Source of the DNA: Phytoactinopolyspora alkaliphila
Lineage (GTDB): Bacteria > Actinomycetota > Actinomycetes > Jiangellales > Jiangellaceae
Length of the DNA stretch: 64,000 nucleotides
Direction: 5' to 3'
Assembly (NCBI RefSeq): GCF_010550695.1
Contig: NZ_JAAGOB010000002.1
Span: 248,001-312,000 of the forward strand
Below the pieces are notes generated by a model. That model had not been told where the DNA came from. It made no database searches and saw only the letters and a list, made by a program, of their open reading frames with translations. Shown here one piece after another: positions 11,248 to 21,961 of the stretch (the stretch's first letter is position 1; the number at the start of each line of letters is the position of its first letter). The translations under genes and the position numbers were made by a program.

Positions 11248-12188
11248 CGCGCGTCACCCCCGTCCTGCTCCGGCTCGTCGTCGGTCTCTTCGGTGCCATG
11301 CGCGGCCGGCGAGTCGTCCGGCAAGCCGCTCGTGGCGGCGTCGCTGGGCTCAGTGGGCCGCTCGGCGGTCGACTCGGCTTCACCAGGCTTCGGCTCGGGG
11401 CCGAGCCTCCCCACGTCCGTGGCGAACTCCTCTGCAAGTCGGGTGGCGCCGCGGGCCACCAGGACGGGCGACACCGACGATTCCGCCGGCGTGCCGTCAG
11501 GCAACAGGGCCGGGGTGTCGACGGCGTTGTGCCTGGCGTAGACACCGGGCACCGGCATGCCGGCCGCGTCCTTGGGGTCGCCTTCACGGAACCGCCGCTC
11601 CGACTGCTCGCGCTGGCTGTGCCGCCGCGCGAGCCGCTCGCGATGGGTCAGCGCCATGGCACCGACGGCGGCGGTGATCAGCACCGCGGCGACGGTCTCG
11701 AAGGCCCAGACATACCGGCCGAAGATCAGGTCGGCGATGGCGTAGACGTTGCCTTCCGGCGCGGCCTGCGCCGTGCCCACCGGATCCGGCAGCGCGGCCC
11801 GGCCGGTCACCGCCACCAGCAGGACGATCACACCGAAGACCGCGAGCGCGGCGGCTCCGCGCTGGCCGCGGATCGTCTCCACCCGGGAGTCGGATGCGTC
11901 CACGCCGATCAGCATGATCACGAACAGGAACAGCATCATGATCGCGCCGGTGTAGACGACCACCTGGACCACGCCGAGGAACGGCGCCTCCAGTGCGATA
12001 TAGAGGATCGCCAGGCCGATCATGGTAACCGCGAGGAACAGTGCGCCGTGCACGGCCTTCCGGGAAAACACCAGCCCCAGCGCCCCAATGACGGCCAGCG
12101 GCGCGATGATCCAGAAGAGCACCTCTTCGCCGGCTGTACTGGCGGTGGTCTCTCCCACCTGCGCTGCGACTGCAGCCAGCGGACTCAC
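11244..12188 (-). CDS. nuoJ: NADH-quinone oxidoreductase subunit J with long acidic tail
   Basis: The NuoJ core of five helices includes [23 protein letters not shown] and [18 protein letters not shown] place the start at GTG 12188 (protein begins [10 protein letters not shown]) because it forms a 4-nt GTGA overlap with the nuoI stop. An upstream open frame to 12563 lies inside nuoI in another frame and is not convincing. The resulting 314 aa is longer than the usual 160-290. The last about 120 residues are hydrophilic and rich in Glu, Asp, Pro and Ser, so probably a disordered cytoplasmic tail, as seen in some actinobacterial NuoJ proteins. Confidence 0.93.
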   Translation of the reverse strand: MSPLAAVAAQVGETTASTAGEEVLFWIIAPLAVIGALGLVFSRKAVHGALFLAVTMIGLAILYIALEAPFLGVVQVVVYTGAIMMLFLFVIMLIGVDASDSRVETIRGQRGAAALAVFGVIVLLVAVTGRAALPDPVGTAQAAPEGNVYAIADLIFGRYVWAFETVAAVLITAAVGAMALTHRERLARRHSQREQSERRFREGDPKDAAGMPVPGVYARHNAVDTPALLPDGTPAESSVSPVLVARGATRLAEEFATDVGRLGPEPKPGEAESTAERPTEPSDAATSGLPDDSPAAHGTEETDDEPEQDGGDAR

Positions 12189-12739
12189 TGCGTCTCCTCC
12201 CCGGAACCGGACGAACGGCCTTGCAGACCCGCGCCGAGATAGTAGTCCCGCTCGTCGTCGCCGAGCCGCATGGGGTGCGGCGGCTGTTCCATTCCGGGAA
12301 GCAACGGCGCGAGCAGATCCTGCTTCTCGTAGATCAGGCTCTCCCGCGTGGTGTCGGCGAGCTCGTACTCGTTGGTCATCGTCAGCGCGCGCGTGGGGCA
12401 GGCCTCGATGCACAGCCCGCACAAGATGCAGCGCAGGTAGTTGATCTGGTAGACCCGGCCGTATCGCTCGCCCGGGGAATACCGGCCCGATCCGTCCTCG
12501 GCGTCGTCGACGTTGGACGCCCCTTCGACGTAGATGGCGTCCGCCGGGCACGCCCAGGCGCACAGTTCACAGCCGATGCACTTCTCCAGCCCGTCCGGGT
12601 GGCGGTTGAGCTGGTGCCGGCCGTGGAAACGGGGCGCCACCGGGTGCGGTTGCTCGGGGTACTGCTCGGTCACCGTCTTGCGGAACATGGTCCGGAAGGT
12701 GACTCCGAACCCCGCTACGGAATCGAGGAACTCAGGCAC
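12185..12739 (-). CDS. nuoI: NADH-quinone oxidoreductase subunit I (2x4Fe-4S)
   Basis: A 184-aa peripheral subunit carrying clusters N6a and N6b, which pass electrons towards NuoB. Two ferredoxin motifs are visible: [12 protein letters not shown] (C54, C57, C60, C64) and [12 protein letters not shown] (C104, C107, C110, C114). The N-terminus ([19 protein letters not shown]) is the usual amphipathic membrane-anchoring segment. It overlaps nuoH by 8 nt upstream and nuoJ by 4 nt downstream. Confidence 0.97.
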   Translation of the reverse strand: MPEFLDSVAGFGVTFRTMFRKTVTEQYPEQPHPVAPRFHGRHQLNRHPDGLEKCIGCELCAWACPADAIYVEGASNVDDAEDGSGRYSPGERYGRVYQINYLRCILCGLCIEACPTRALTMTNEYELADTTRESLIYEKQDLLAPLLPGMEQPPHPMRLGDDERDYYLGAGLQGRSSGSGEETQ

Positions 12740-14093
12740 TGGTGCCCTCCTCAGGGCTGTCGCTCTCGTCGGTTTGGTCGGCCGTGTCCGCCGGCGCTCC
12801 CACTGTGGCCGGCACCGTCAGCGCGGACTCCTGCCCAGGCAGCGGCGGCACCGGATGCCCCCCGGCGAACGGGTCGAACGAGGCCTCCGGCTGTTCGGCC
12901 TCCTCTGTCTCGGAGTCACGCCGGTGCGAGCCGGTGATCATCGGAGCGATCAGGGAGATGACCAGGAAGATCGCGAACACGGCGCCGACCCCCAGCATCA
13001 TCTGCTGCCGCTCGACACCTTCGTTGAGGGCCAGCCGCATCCCCGCGACCAGAACGATCCAGCCCAGCGAGATCGGGATCAGGAACTTCCAGCCGAGCTT
13101 CATGAACTGGTCGTAGCGGAGCCTGGGCAAGGTACCGCGCAACCAGACGAAGACGAACATCAGCAGGATGACCTTGGCGAAGAACCACAGCAGCGGCCAC
13201 CATCCGGTGTTGAGCATGCCGTCGTTGATCGCCGAGAGCGGCCACGGCGCCCGCCATCCGCCCAGGAACAACGTGGTGGCGAGCGCGGAGACGTTGATCA
13301 TGTTCATGTATTCGGCCATGAACGGCATCGCGTACTTGAACGACGAGTACTCGGTGCCCCATCCGGCCACCAGCTCGCCCTCCGCTTCGGGGAGGTCGAA
13401 CGGCGCCCGGTTGGTCTCACCGACCATGGAGACCAGGTACACCCCGAACGACGGCAGCAGGATGATCGCGTACCAGAGATCCTGCTGGCCTTCGACGATC
13501 CCGGACGTGGACATCGTTCCGGCGAACAAGAAGACCGCCACGAACGACAGCCCCATGGCAAGCTCGTAGGAGATCACCTGCGCGGACGAGCGCAGGCCGC
13601 CGAGCAGCGGGTAGGTCGAACCGCTGGACCAGCCGGCCAGCATGATCCCGTACACACCCACGGACGCGATGGCGAGCACGAGCAGGACCGCGACCGGCGT
13701 ATCGGTGAGCTGCAGCCGCGTGGTCTGCCCGAAGATCGACACCTCCGGCCCGAGCGGGATCACGGAGAAGATCAAGAATGCCGGGATCACCGCGATGATG
13801 GGCGCCAGCACGTAGACGACGCGATCGGCGGCCTTGGGGATGATGTCTTCCTTCAACATCAGCTTCGTGCCGTCGGCCAGGCTCTGCAGCCAGCCCCCGG
13901 GACCGGTCCGGTTAGGACCGACCCGGTGCTGCATCTTCGCGACGACCTTGCGCTCGAAGACGATGGAGAAAATGACCAGCACCACGAGGATCACGAAGAT
14001 GGCCAGGCACTTGATGGCGATGATCCACCAGGGGTCGTTGCCGAAGCCCTCGACCTGATCCACCGCCCGGATGTCGAGCAACTGGACGTTCAT
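12732..14093 (-). CDS. nuoH: NADH-quinone oxidoreductase subunit H
   Basis: A 453-aa membrane subunit that helps form the quinone-binding chamber at the junction of the hydrophilic and membrane arms. Eight helices are expected. The signature segments [30 protein letters not shown], the acidic loop [20 protein letters not shown] and [14 protein letters not shown] are all present. The C-terminal about 60 residues are an acidic, Pro/Glu-rich extension beyond the usual end. It overlaps nuoG by 4 nt and nuoI by 8 nt. Confidence 0.97.
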   Translation of the reverse strand: MNVQLLDIRAVDQVEGFGNDPWWIIAIKCLAIFVILVVLVIFSIVFERKVVAKMQHRVGPNRTGPGGWLQSLADGTKLMLKEDIIPKAADRVVYVLAPIIAVIPAFLIFSVIPLGPEVSIFGQTTRLQLTDTPVAVLLVLAIASVGVYGIMLAGWSSGSTYPLLGGLRSSAQVISYELAMGLSFVAVFLFAGTMSTSGIVEGQQDLWYAIILLPSFGVYLVSMVGETNRAPFDLPEAEGELVAGWGTEYSSFKYAMPFMAEYMNMINVSALATTLFLGGWRAPWPLSAINDGMLNTGWWPLLWFFAKVILLMFVFVWLRGTLPRLRYDQFMKLGWKFLIPISLGWIVLVAGMRLALNEGVERQQMMLGVGAVFAIFLVISLIAPMITGSHRRDSETEEAEQPEASFDPFAGGHPVPPLPGQESALTVPATVGAPADTADQTDESDSPEEGTSA

Positions 14094-16603
14094 GCGTCAC
14101 CTCCGGAGAGCGTCACGATCGCGCCGGCGCCTACCCCGAGGTCGACGTGGATCCGCGAGCCGGGGGAGTTCTGCGGCAGCCACACCACCCGATCCGGCAT
14201 CTCGGTGATCGCCAGTGGCAGCGTGATGGAGCCCTGCGCTGTGCTCACGGTCAGGGGGTCGCCGTCGGCCACACCCACTTCCGCCGCGGTCACGGCGGAG
14301 AGCCGGACAAGGGGGTCCGGTGCCGTCTGCGCCAGATGTGGCTCGCCGTCCTGGCTACGACCGGCATCCAGCATCAAACGCCAGCTGGCCAAGACCGCCT
14401 CGTTGGCGCCGGGCGCCGGTGGCTCGCCCGCCGGCACGTTCAGGTTCGGTTTCGCCGCGGACCATTGGCCGATCTCGTCGAGCTCCGCCCGGATCGCGGC
14501 GACGTCCTCCGTGCCCAGCTTGACGTCCATTTCGGCGGCGAGCGCGTCGAGCGTGGCGGCGTCGGACCAGGCCGCGCTCTGAACCACCTTGGGGAAGGGC
14601 CGGTGCCGCCCCTCCCAGTTCACGAACGTGCCGGCCTTCTCGACCGGTGGAGCCACCGGGAGCACGACGTCGGCCAGCTCGGTCACCTCACTGCGCCGGA
14701 CCTCGAGGCTCACGAGGAACGACGCGGCCTTCAGCGCCTCCCGGGCGGCTGCGGCGTCCGGCAGGTCGGCAAGCTCCACTCCACCGACGACGGCGCCGCC
14801 GAGCGTTCCGCGGGACAGAGCCGTGATGATGCCGGCAGTGTCCCGGCCGTCGAGCGCGGGCAAGTACGACACACCCCAGGCGGCGGCGATGTCGACTCGT
14901 GCTTCGGCTTCCTCGACGGGTCGGCCGCCGGGGAGGAGGGTCGGCAGTCCGCCGGCTTCCACCGCACCACGCTCGCCGGCTCGGCGGGGAATCCACGCCA
15001 GCTTCGCGCCCGTCGCGTCGGCCAGCCGCACGGCGGCGGACAGGGCGCCGGGCACAGCGGCGAGCCGCTCACCGACGATGACCACCGCGTTGTCCTGGGT
15101 CAGCCCCTCGTGAACGTCGGCCACTTCGGTGGCCTTCGCCGCGATCGCATTGAGCACCTCTGCCTCCGTGCCCGGCGCGGCCGGGATGAGATGTCCGGAG
15201 AGCTTAGTCAGGCCGCGCGTCGCGAACGGCGCGATCGACGAGACCACGGTGCCCCGGCGCGACGCCTTGCGCAGGCGCAGGAAGACCGTGCCGGCTTCCT
15301 CCTCGGCCTCCAGGCCGGCCAGCAGGACCGACGGTGCCGACTCGAGATCGCCGAACGTCACACCGTTTACGCCGCCGAACCCTGCGGTGGCCACCCGGCC
15401 GAGGAAGCTTGTCTCCTCCTCCGAGTGCGCCCGGACACGGAAGTCGATGTCATTGGTGTTCAGCACGATCCGGGCGAACTTCGCGTACGCGTAGGCGTCC
15501 TCCAGGGTCACCCGCCCACCGGTGAGCACGCCGACGCCACGGTCGTCGCGGGCCGCGGCCAGGCCATTCGCCGCGATGCTGAGTGCCTCCGGCCAGGACG
15601 CCGTCACCAGCTCGCCGGTTTCCTCGTCCCGGACCAGCGGGTGCGTGAGCCGGTCGTCCAGGTTGTACGAACGGAACGCGAAACGGTCCTTGTCGGTGAT
15701 CCACTCCTCGTTGACCTCGGGGTCGTCGCCGGAGAGACGGCGCATCACGGTTCCGCGGCGATGGTCCACCCGGATGGCGCTGCCGCAGGAGTCGTGTTCC
15801 GCCACGGACGGCACCGACACCAGGTCGAACGGCCGGGCACGGAATCGGTACGCAGCCGAGGTGAGCGCCCCGACCGGGCAGATCTGGATCGTGTTACCAG
15901 AGAAGTAGCTCTCGAAGGGCTCCTTCTCGTAGATGCCGACCTGCTGCAGCGCGCCGCGCTCGAGCAGTTCGATGAACGGGTCACCGGCGATCTCCTGCGA
16001 GAACCGCGTGCAGCGGGCACACAGTACGCACCGCTCGCGGTCGAGCAGAACCTGGGCGGAGATGTTGATCGGTTTGGGGTACGTCCGCTTCTTGCCCTCG
16101 TACCGCGAGTCACCCCGGCCGTTGCTCATCGCCTGGTTCTGCAGGGGGCACTCGCCGCCCTTGTCGCAGACCGGGCAGTCCAGCGGGTGGTTGATCAGCA
16201 GGAACTCCATGATCCCCTGCTGCGCTTTGTCCGCCACGGCCGAGGTCAGCTGAGTGTTGATCACCATGCCAGGCATCACGGTCAACGTGCACGACGCCTG
16301 CGGCTTCGGCATACCGCGACCGTTGCCCATGTCGGGCACCTCGACCAGGCACTGCCGGCACGCGCCGGCCGGCTCCAGCAACGGGTGGTCGCAGAATCGA
16401 GGGATCTGGACACCGATCATCTCGGCGGCCCGGATGACCAGCGTGCCCTTGGGCACACTCACCTCGAAGCCGTCGATAGTGACAGTGACCAGGTCCTCGC
16501 GCTGCTCGACAGCGTCGTCCGGCGCAGCCGAGGCGTTCTTCTCCGCCGAGGGAATCTTCTCCGCCGAGGTCGAACCGACGCTGGCGTTGGTGCTCCCGCT
16601 CAT
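14090..16603 (-). CDS. nuoG: NADH-quinone oxidoreductase subunit G
   Basis: An 837-aa Fe-S subunit. From the ATG at 16603, which overlaps the nuoF stop as TGATG, it has a Ser/Ala/Glu-rich N-terminus with a short SAEK duplication (about 13-26). Then come a 2Fe-2S domain (C71, C82, C85, C105), the His-Cys3 cluster (H139, C143, C146, C152) and a 4Fe-4S site (C192, C195, C198, plus Cys in QICPVG). A molybdopterin-oxidoreductase-like domain fills the remainder, with an Asp/Ala-rich dinucleotide-binding-like end. Upstream in-frame codons to 16954 lie within nuoF and are rejected. It overlaps nuoH by 4 nt. Confidence 0.95.
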   Translation of the reverse strand: MSGSTNASVGSTSAEKIPSAEKNASAAPDDAVEQREDLVTVTIDGFEVSVPKGTLVIRAAEMIGVQIPRFCDHPLLEPAGACRQCLVEVPDMGNGRGMPKPQASCTLTVMPGMVINTQLTSAVADKAQQGIMEFLLINHPLDCPVCDKGGECPLQNQAMSNGRGDSRYEGKKRTYPKPINISAQVLLDRERCVLCARCTRFSQEIAGDPFIELLERGALQQVGIYEKEPFESYFSGNTIQICPVGALTSAAYRFRARPFDLVSVPSVAEHDSCGSAIRVDHRRGTVMRRLSGDDPEVNEEWITDKDRFAFRSYNLDDRLTHPLVRDEETGELVTASWPEALSIAANGLAAARDDRGVGVLTGGRVTLEDAYAYAKFARIVLNTNDIDFRVRAHSEEETSFLGRVATAGFGGVNGVTFGDLESAPSVLLAGLEAEEEAGTVFLRLRKASRRGTVVSSIAPFATRGLTKLSGHLIPAAPGTEAEVLNAIAAKATEVADVHEGLTQDNAVVIVGERLAAVPGALSAAVRLADATGAKLAWIPRRAGERGAVEAGGLPTLLPGGRPVEEAEARVDIAAAWGVSYLPALDGRDTAGIITALSRGTLGGAVVGGVELADLPDAAAAREALKAASFLVSLEVRRSEVTELADVVLPVAPPVEKAGTFVNWEGRHRPFPKVVQSAAWSDAATLDALAAEMDVKLGTEDVAAIRAELDEIGQWSAAKPNLNVPAGEPPAPGANEAVLASWRLMLDAGRSQDGEPHLAQTAPDPLVRLSAVTAAEVGVADGDPLTVSTAQGSITLPLAITEMPDRVVWLPQNSPGSRIHVDLGVGAGAIVTLSGGDA

Positions 16604-17976
16604 CAGGCTTTGGCTCCCGCTTCTTCCTTGCGTTCGAGGTCGAACAGTGCCGAGGCCGCCGGATCGAACGGGCAGCCGCCATGTTCGAAGTGGGCGATGT
16701 ACTCGTCGCGGAAGTACTGGACGGACGAGTTCACCGGTGACACGCCGCCGTCCGCGAGTGCGCAGAAGGAGCGCCCGGCGATGTTGTCGGTCAGGTCGAG
16801 GAGCTTGTCGAGGTCGGCCTCGGTGCCCTGCCCCTCCTCGAGCCGGTCCAGGATCTGCACGAGCCACCAGAAGCCTTCCCGGCACGGCGTGCACTTGCCA
16901 CAGGACTCGTGCTTGTAGAAGTCGACCCATCTGGCGGTGGCACGTACCACGCACGTCGTCTCGTCGAAGATCTGCAGTGCGCGGGTTCCCAGCATCGACC
17001 CGACACCGGCCATGCCCTCGAAGTCCAACGGGAGGTCGGCGTGCTCCGCCGTCAGCATCGGGGTCGACGAGCCCCCTGGCGTCCAGAACTTCAGCTCATG
17101 CCCGGCCCGGATACCTCCGGCCATCTCCAGCAGTTCGTTGAGCGTGATGCCGAGAGGAGCCTCGTACTGGCCTGGCCGGTTCACATGGCCGGACAGCGAG
17201 AAGATGCCGAATCCCGGCGACTTCTCGCTGCCCATCGAGCGGAACCAGCCCGCCCCGTTGGAGACGATGGATGGGACCGAGGCGATGGTCTCCACGTTGT
17301 TGATCACCGTGGGTGACGCATACAGGCCGGCCACCGCCGGGAACGGGGGCTTGAGCCTCGGCTGGCCTCGCCGGCCCTCCAGAGAGTCGAGCAGGGCGGT
17401 CTCCTCACCACAGATGTAGGCTCCCGCGCCGGTGTGGACGACGACGTCGAGCTGGTACCCGGAGCCAAGGATGTTGGAGCCGAGGTACCCGGCCTCGTAC
17501 GCCTCGGCGACGGCCTGTTGCAGCCGCCGGACCACGTGAAGCACTTCGCCGCGCACGTAGATGAACGCATGATGGGCACCTATCGCGTAGGCGGAGATGA
17601 TCACGCCCTCGATCAGCACATGCGGGTCCGCCATCATCAGCGGAATGTCCTTGCAGGTGCCCGGCTCCGACTCGTCGGCGTTCACCACCAGGTAGGTCGG
17701 CTTCGGGCTGTCCTTCGGGATGAAGCTCCATTTCATCCCCGTGGGGAAGCCCGCGCCTCCGCGGCCGCGCAGCCCGGAGTCCTTGACCGCCTCGACGATC
17801 GACTCGGGGGTGCGCTGCAGGGCTTGGCGCAGTGCCTTGTAACCGCCGTTGCGCTCGTAGACCCGTCGGGTGAACGCGTCCTTCTGGCCCCACCGCGCGG
17901 TGAGCACCGGCGTCAGGGCCGAGGCCTGGTCTGCGGCCGAGGCTCCGTTATTGGGCACCTCGGATGGGGTGGTCAC
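16603..17976 (-). CDS. nuoF: NADH-quinone oxidoreductase subunit F
   Basis: A 457-aa FMN- and NADH-binding subunit where electrons enter complex [17 protein letters not shown] (69-83) is the NADH/FMN glycine-rich motif; ESEPGTCKD (102-110) and [14 protein letters not shown] belong to the FMN site. Cluster N3 ligands are C359, C362 and C365 in [10 protein letters not shown], with C405 in RSFCALADG. The ATG at 17976 overlaps the nuoE stop by 4 nt. The C-terminus ends in a short Lys/Glu-rich tail. Confidence 0.97.
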   Translation of the reverse strand: MTTPSEVPNNGASAADQASALTPVLTARWGQKDAFTRRVYERNGGYKALRQALQRTPESIVEAVKDSGLRGRGGAGFPTGMKWSFIPKDSPKPTYLVVNADESEPGTCKDIPLMMADPHVLIEGVIISAYAIGAHHAFIYVRGEVLHVVRRLQQAVAEAYEAGYLGSNILGSGYQLDVVVHTGAGAYICGEETALLDSLEGRRGQPRLKPPFPAVAGLYASPTVINNVETIASVPSIVSNGAGWFRSMGSEKSPGFGIFSLSGHVNRPGQYEAPLGITLNELLEMAGGIRAGHELKFWTPGGSSTPMLTAEHADLPLDFEGMAGVGSMLGTRALQIFDETTCVVRATARWVDFYKHESCGKCTPCREGFWWLVQILDRLEEGQGTEADLDKLLDLTDNIAGRSFCALADGGVSPVNSSVQYFRDEYIAHFEHGGCPFDPAASALFDLERKEEAGAKA

Positions 17977-18821
17977 TTCTTCTCTCCTCCGGTTGTGCCT
18001 TCACCACGGGCGCCGGCTCCCAGCTCACGCTGACCGCCTTCCGGAGCGGTCCAGCCGTTCTCCTCGGCCAGGCGCAAGCCCACCAGCGACGCGTGCCCGG
18101 CCGTCTCGCCCTGACCGGCGAGCCCATCGGGGAAACCAGCGAGCACTCGCTCCGCCTGCTTCCAGCTGCAGACCTTGGGGCCACGGGTCGACGTGACCTC
18201 ACCACCGTCACGGAGCGTATCGACCAGATCCCGGGCAGAGTCCGGTGTCTGGTTGTCCATGAACTCCCAGTTCACCATGACGACCGGCGCGAAATCGCAG
18301 GCGGCGTTGCATTCGACGCGCTCCAGAGAGACCTTGCCGTCCTCCGTGGTCTCGTCGTGCCCGACGCCGAGGTGGTCGGAGAGTTCCGACCAGATCGCAT
18401 CGCCGCCCATGATCGCGCACAGCGTGTTGGTACACACGCCGACGTGGTACTCACCGACCGGACGACGCTTGTACATCGTGTAGAACGTCGCCACCGCCGC
18501 TACCTCGGCCTGGGTGAGACCCAGGACGTCCGCGCACATCTCGATGCCCGCCGGGGTGACGTAGCCCTCATACGACTGCACCAGGTGCAGCATCGGCAGC
18601 AGTGCCGAGCGGGCCTGCGGATACCTCGCGACGATCTCGAGCATCTCCGCGCGCACCTTCTCGTCGAGCACGGTCGTCTCTCCCACGTTGTCTTCCGGTC
18701 GAAGCTCACTCGTCACGTCGTCACTCGACGCCTGTGGTCGCACTCCGCTCCTCGTTCGCTCCGCGGGCGGCTCCGCTTCGCTACGCCGACCACTCCGCTC
18801 ACTCGTCACGTCGTCACTCAC
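17973..18821 (-). CDS. nuoE: NADH-quinone oxidoreductase subunit E with repeat-derived N-terminus
   Basis: Thioredoxin-like 2Fe-2S subunit (cluster N1a ligands C130, C135, C171, C175 in the frame used here). I prefer GTG 18821 because it overlaps the nuoD TGA as GTGA, like its neighbours; an ATG three codons further upstream (18830) is the alternative. The recognisable NuoE domain begins only near residue 52 ([14 protein letters not shown]). Residues 2-8 and 33-39 are both SDDVTSE, encoded by two copies of a 23-bp repeat 93 bp apart; the segment between is Arg/Ser/Glu-rich. A start within or after the second SDDVTSE cannot be excluded. The C-terminus has an extra about 60 residues ending GTTGGEKK. 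Total 282 aa, longer than most homologues. Confidence 0.9.
   Translation of the reverse strand: MSDDVTSERSGRRSEAEPPAERTRSGVRPQASSDDVTSELRPEDNVGETTVLDEKVRAEMLEIVARYPQARSALLPMLHLVQSYEGYVTPAGIEMCADVLGLTQAEVAAVATFYTMYKRRPVGEYHVGVCTNTLCAIMGGDAIWSELSDHLGVGHDETTEDGKVSLERVECNAACDFAPVVMVNWEFMDNQTPDSARDLVDTLRDGGEVTSTRGPKVCSWKQAERVLAGFPDGLAGQGETAGHASLVGLRLAEENGWTAPEGGQRELGAGARGEGTTGGEKK
18704..18819. repeat. 23-bp direct repeats enclosing a 70-bp palindromic insert
   Basis: Identical 23-bp copies occur at 18704-18726 and 18797-18819, an offset of 93 bp (31 codons). The 70 bp between them contains GTGGTCG and CGACCAC as inverted arms (minus-strand reading) around a GGAGCG/GCGGAG-rich core resembling the core of the element in hyuAB. 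The second copy overlaps the nuoD stop. The arrangement resembles an insertion with target-site duplication, or a tandem duplication, that kept the nuoE frame. Confidence 0.7.
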
Positions 18822-20170
18822 CTGTCGCACCCGCCCATCACCGGGTCGATGCTTGCCACCGCAACGATGACGTCGGCGACCATACCGCCTTCCGACGTCG
18901 CGGAGACAGCCTGGAGGTTGTTGAACGACGGGTCACGGAAGTGCACCCGGTACGGACGCGTGCCGCCCTCGGAGACCACGTGCGCTCCGAGCTCTCCGCG
19001 CGGGCTCTCGATTGCCGAGTACACCTGCCCCGGCGGCACCCGGAAGCCCTCGGTCACCAGCTTGAAGTGATGGATCAGCGCCTCCATCGACTCACCCATG
19101 ATGTGCCGGATGTGGTCGAGCGAGTTGCCCATCCCGTCGGCGCCGATGGCCAGCTGCGCCGGCCAGGCGATCTTCTTGTCCTCGATCATCACCGGGCCGG
19201 GCTCGAGACGATCCAGGCACTGCTCGACGATCTTCAGCGATTCCTTCATCTCGTCGATGCGGATGCGGAAGCGGCCGTACGCGTCGCAGGTGTCCGCGGT
19301 GGGAACGTCGAAGTCGTAGGTTTCGTAGCCCGAGTACGGCTGGCTCTTGCGCAGATCCCACGGGAGGCCGGTGGCTCGCAACATCGGTCCGGTGATCCCC
19401 AGCGCCATGCAGCCGGCCAGGTCGAGATAGCCGATGCCTACCGTGCGGCCCTTGAAGATCGGGTTCTCGTTACAGAACGACTCCAGCTCGCCGATGTGGT
19501 CCCACATCCAGCGCAAGTACTCGCGGACGCTCTCCACGGCCCCGGGCGGCAGATCCTGTGCCACGCCACCCGGGCGGATGTAGGCGTTGTTCATCCGCAG
19601 GCCGGTGATCAGCTCGAAGATGTCGAGCGTCTTCTCCCGCTCGCGGAAGCCGACGGTCATGACCGTCAGCGCGCCAATCTCCATGCCTCCGGTGGCGATG
19701 CACACCAGGTGGGACGAGATCCGGTTGAGCTCCATCATCATGACCCGAATGACATTGGCCCGGTCCGGGATGTCGTCGGTGATCCCGAGCAGGCGCTCGA
19801 CCCCGAGGACGTACGCGGCCTCGTTGAAGAACGGGGCGAGATAGTCCATCCGGGTCACGAACGTGACGCCCTGGGTCCAGTTCCGGTACTCCATGTTCTT
19901 CTCGATACCGGTGTGCAGGTAACCGACGCCGCAACGTGCCTCGGTGACAATCTCGCCGTCGAGCTCGAGGATCAGCCGCAGCACCCCGTGCGTCGACGGA
20001 TGCTGCGGGCCCATGTTGACGACAACGCGTTCCTCGCCGGCCGCGGCCGCGCCGACCACGTCTTCCCAGTCCTGCCCGGTGACCGTGTATACCGGGCCTT
20101 CGGTCGTCTCCCGGACGCCCGCATACGGGTCGTCGGTCTCCTCGGCCGGAGTGAATGTGACGTCGTTCAT
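18818..20170 (-). CDS. nuoD: NADH-quinone oxidoreductase subunit D
   Basis: A 450-aa, 49-kDa-type subunit forming the quinone site with NuoB and NuoH. Visible conserved segments are [22 protein letters not shown] near 51-72 (the quinone-contacting His lies here), [13 protein letters not shown], and [16 protein letters not shown] near 389-404. It is homologous to the large subunit of NiFe hydrogenases but lacks the metal cysteines. It ends GGCDR. The ATG at 20170 is overlapped by the stop of a 14-codon mini-ORF that begins at the nuoC stop. Confidence 0.97.
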   Translation of the reverse strand: MNDVTFTPAEETDDPYAGVRETTEGPVYTVTGQDWEDVVGAAAAGEERVVVNMGPQHPSTHGVLRLILELDGEIVTEARCGVGYLHTGIEKNMEYRNWTQGVTFVTRMDYLAPFFNEAAYVLGVERLLGITDDIPDRANVIRVMMMELNRISSHLVCIATGGMEIGALTVMTVGFREREKTLDIFELITGLRMNNAYIRPGGVAQDLPPGAVESVREYLRWMWDHIGELESFCNENPIFKGRTVGIGYLDLAGCMALGITGPMLRATGLPWDLRKSQPYSGYETYDFDVPTADTCDAYGRFRIRIDEMKESLKIVEQCLDRLEPGPVMIEDKKIAWPAQLAIGADGMGNSLDHIRHIMGESMEALIHHFKLVTEGFRVPPGQVYSAIESPRGELGAHVVSEGGTRPYRVHFRDPSFNNLQAVSATSEGGMVADVIVAVASIDPVMGGCDR

Positions 20171-20211
20171 CTGGTCACGCTCGTTCCGTTCGCATTGGCC
20201 ACAATCGTCAT
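20167..20211 (-). CDS. 14-aa mini-ORF linking nuoC to nuoD
   Basis: The frame [14 protein letters not shown] starts with an ATG sharing its A with the nuoC stop (TGATG at 20213-20209). It ends with a TGA overlapping the nuoD start as ATGA (20170-20167). It exactly fills the only 40-bp gap between nuoC and nuoD. The peptide is unlikely to have a function. The likely role is to keep ribosomes moving from nuoC into nuoD. The junction geometry is directly visible; translation is inferred. Confidence 0.5.
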   Translation of the reverse strand: MTIVANANGTSVTR

Positions 20212-20939
20212 CACTGGTACGCCCTCCGCTCGTCGGGCGGTGGGATCGTCGCGCCCTTGTACTCGACCGGTATGCCCCCCAAGGGGTAGTCCTTGCGCTG
20301 CGGGTGGCCGGGCCAGTCGTCCGGCATCTGGATCCTGGTCAGCGCCTGGTGCCCGTCGAAGATGATCCCGAAGAAGTCGTAGGCTTCGCGCTCGTGCCAG
20401 TTGGCCGACGGGTACGTCTCGGTGATCGACGGCACGTGCGGGTCGTCGTCGGGGCAGGCCACCTCGAGATTGACCCTGCGGTTGTGGGTGATGGAAAGCA
20501 GTTGAATGCACGCGTGCAGCTCTCGCCCGGTCTCCTCCGGATAGTGCACGCCGTCCACGCCGGTGCACATCTCGAACCGCAGGGCGGGGTCGTCGCGGAA
20601 CACCTTGGCGGTCTCCGCCAGCTTCTCCCGCTTGATGAAGATGGTCATCTGCCCACGATCGACGACGACCTTCTCGACGGCGTCCTCGTAGCCGATACCC
20701 GCCTCTCGCAGCGCGGAGCCGACCTCCTCGTCGAGACGTTCGAATTCCTCGGCCCACGGCCTGGGCGTGGACGCACCGCGCACGGGGTTGGTGTCGCGCG
20801 GGACCAGCCCGCCGTAGCCGGATGTGTCGCCCGAGCCTTCGGCTCCGAACATGCCGCGACGCGACGGGTGCTCCGGTGGAAGCGCCGGGCCTTCCGGACC
20901 GGACGGAAGGCCCGGTTCCATGCCTTGCTCGTCGGTCAC
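20211..20939 (-). CDS. nuoC: NADH-quinone oxidoreductase subunit C
   Basis: A 242-aa, 30-kDa-type subunit. The signature [23 protein letters not shown] lies near 175-197, followed by [22 protein letters not shown]. The first about 60 residues are a Gly/Pro-rich extension ([20 protein letters not shown]) typical of actinobacterial NuoC. It overlaps nuoB by 4 nt; its stop is coupled to the mini-ORF before nuoD. It is not fused to NuoD, unlike E. coli. Confidence 0.96.
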   Translation of the reverse strand: MTDEQGMEPGLPSGPEGPALPPEHPSRRGMFGAEGSGDTSGYGGLVPRDTNPVRGASTPRPWAEEFERLDEEVGSALREAGIGYEDAVEKVVVDRGQMTIFIKREKLAETAKVFRDDPALRFEMCTGVDGVHYPEETGRELHACIQLLSITHNRRVNLEVACPDDDPHVPSITETYPSANWHEREAYDFFGIIFDGHQALTRIQMPDDWPGHPQRKDYPLGGIPVEYKGATIPPPDERRAYQ

Positions 20940-21490
20940 CGCAGCAGACCCTTCATCTCGTGCGTCGGCGTCGCCGTCAGCGCCAGCGACTCCGCCTCAT
21001 CCTCGGCCGCGATCCGATGCGCACCCAGCTTGGTGTGCTGGATCTTGTCGTGAAGCTTGAGGATCGCGTCGATCAGCATCTCCGGACGAGGCGGGCAGCC
21101 GGGGAGGTAGATGTCCACCGGCACGACGTGGTCGACACCCTGGACGATCGCGTAATTGTTGAACATGCCGCCGGAGCTGGCGCAGACACCCATGGAGAGC
21201 ACCCACTTGGGATTCGGCATCTGGTCGTAGATCTGGCGCAGCACGGGCGCCATCTTCTGGCTCACCCGGCCGGCGACGATCATCAGGTCCGCCTGGCGAG
21301 GCGAGGCGCGAAAGACCTCCATGCCGAACCGGGAGGAGTCGTGGCGAGGCGCGCCGAACGACATCATCTCGATGGCGCAGCAGGCCAGGCCGAACGTGGC
21401 CGGCCAGACCGAACTCTTGCGCATCCACCCGGCCAAGCCCTCAACCGTGCTGAGCAATACTCCGGACGGAAGCTTCTCTTCGATACCCAT
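20936..21490 (-). CDS. nuoB: NADH-quinone oxidoreductase subunit B
   Basis: A 184-aa subunit holding cluster N2, the last Fe-S centre before quinone. The tandem cysteines are in [11 protein letters not shown] (near 35-36), with further ligands in MGVCASSGG and LPGCPPRPE. The C-terminus extends slightly past the domain ([15 protein letters not shown]). It starts 21 bp after nuoA and overlaps nuoC by 4 nt. Confidence 0.97.
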   Translation of the reverse strand: MGIEEKLPSGVLLSTVEGLAGWMRKSSVWPATFGLACCAIEMMSFGAPRHDSSRFGMEVFRASPRQADLMIVAGRVSQKMAPVLRQIYDQMPNPKWVLSMGVCASSGGMFNNYAIVQGVDHVVPVDIYLPGCPPRPEMLIDAILKLHDKIQHTKLGAHRIAAEDEAESLALTATPTHEMKGLLR

Positions 21491-21511
21491 GTCTTTGTGC
21501 CCCTTACGCCT

Positions 21512-21871
21512 TTAGTCCCATTCCAGGCCGCCACGGCGCCATTCGTAGATGAACGGAACCGTGATCAGGAACAAGAACGTCACCATCGCGACGAAACCGA
21601 ACACCCCGAGGTGATCGAACCGCACCGCCCAGGGATACAGGAAGATGATCTCGATGTCGAAGATGATGAAGGTCATCGCGGTCAAGTAGTACTTGATCGG
21701 GATTCGCCCGCCGCCGACCGGCTGCGGAGTGGGCTGGATGCCGCACTCGTACGAGTCGAGGCGGGCCCGGTTGTAGCGCTTCGGCCCCGCCACCGCGGAG
21801 AACGCCACGGAACCCACCGCGAAGACGGCGCCCAGGATGATCAGACCGATGATCGGTGCATACAGATCCAT
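21512..21871 (-). CDS. nuoA: NADH-quinone oxidoreductase subunit A
   Basis: A 119-aa three-helix membrane subunit. YECGIQPTPQPVGGGRIPIKYYLTAM carries the conserved Cys-Gly loop near the quinone cavity, and FDIEIIFLYPWAV contains the conserved acidic residues of helix 2. It is the first gene of the nuo operon. The ATG at 21871 is preceded by GAGAGGAGC with about 9-nt spacing, a clear Shine-Dalgarno site. The 90 bp back to menJ is the likely promoter region, though I see no strong hexamer pair there. Confidence 0.96.
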   Translation of the reverse strand: MDLYAPIIGLIILGAVFAVGSVAFSAVAGPKRYNRARLDSYECGIQPTPQPVGGGRIPIKYYLTAMTFIIFDIEIIFLYPWAVRFDHLGVFGFVAMVTFLFLITVPFIYEWRRGGLEWD

Positions 21872-21961
21872 GGACGCTCAGCTCCTCTCGGTCAAATCGG
21901 TCACGCCCGGCTCCTTACTCACGTGAATCACGCGGTCCTCACTCATTCGTCGGCAGTCTCA

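Noticed and set aside
8882-11677. 931-codon plus-strand open frame opposite nuoL-nuoJ
   Set aside because: Spans several real operon genes on the other strand and consists of low-complexity shadow sequence.
12189-12563. N-terminal extension of nuoJ upstream of 12188
   Set aside because: It lies wholly inside nuoI in another frame and lacks NuoJ similarity; GTG 12188 gives the standard 4-nt overlap.
16541-16566. Tandem TTCTCCGCCGAGG repeat at the nuoG 5' end
   Set aside because: Only two short copies encoding SAEK; it looks like minor slippage in a disordered N-terminus, not a functional element.
16604-16954. N-terminal extension of nuoG upstream of 16603
   Set aside because: It overlaps the nuoF cluster-binding region in a different frame and has no conserved sequence; TGATG at 16605-16601 supports the shorter start.
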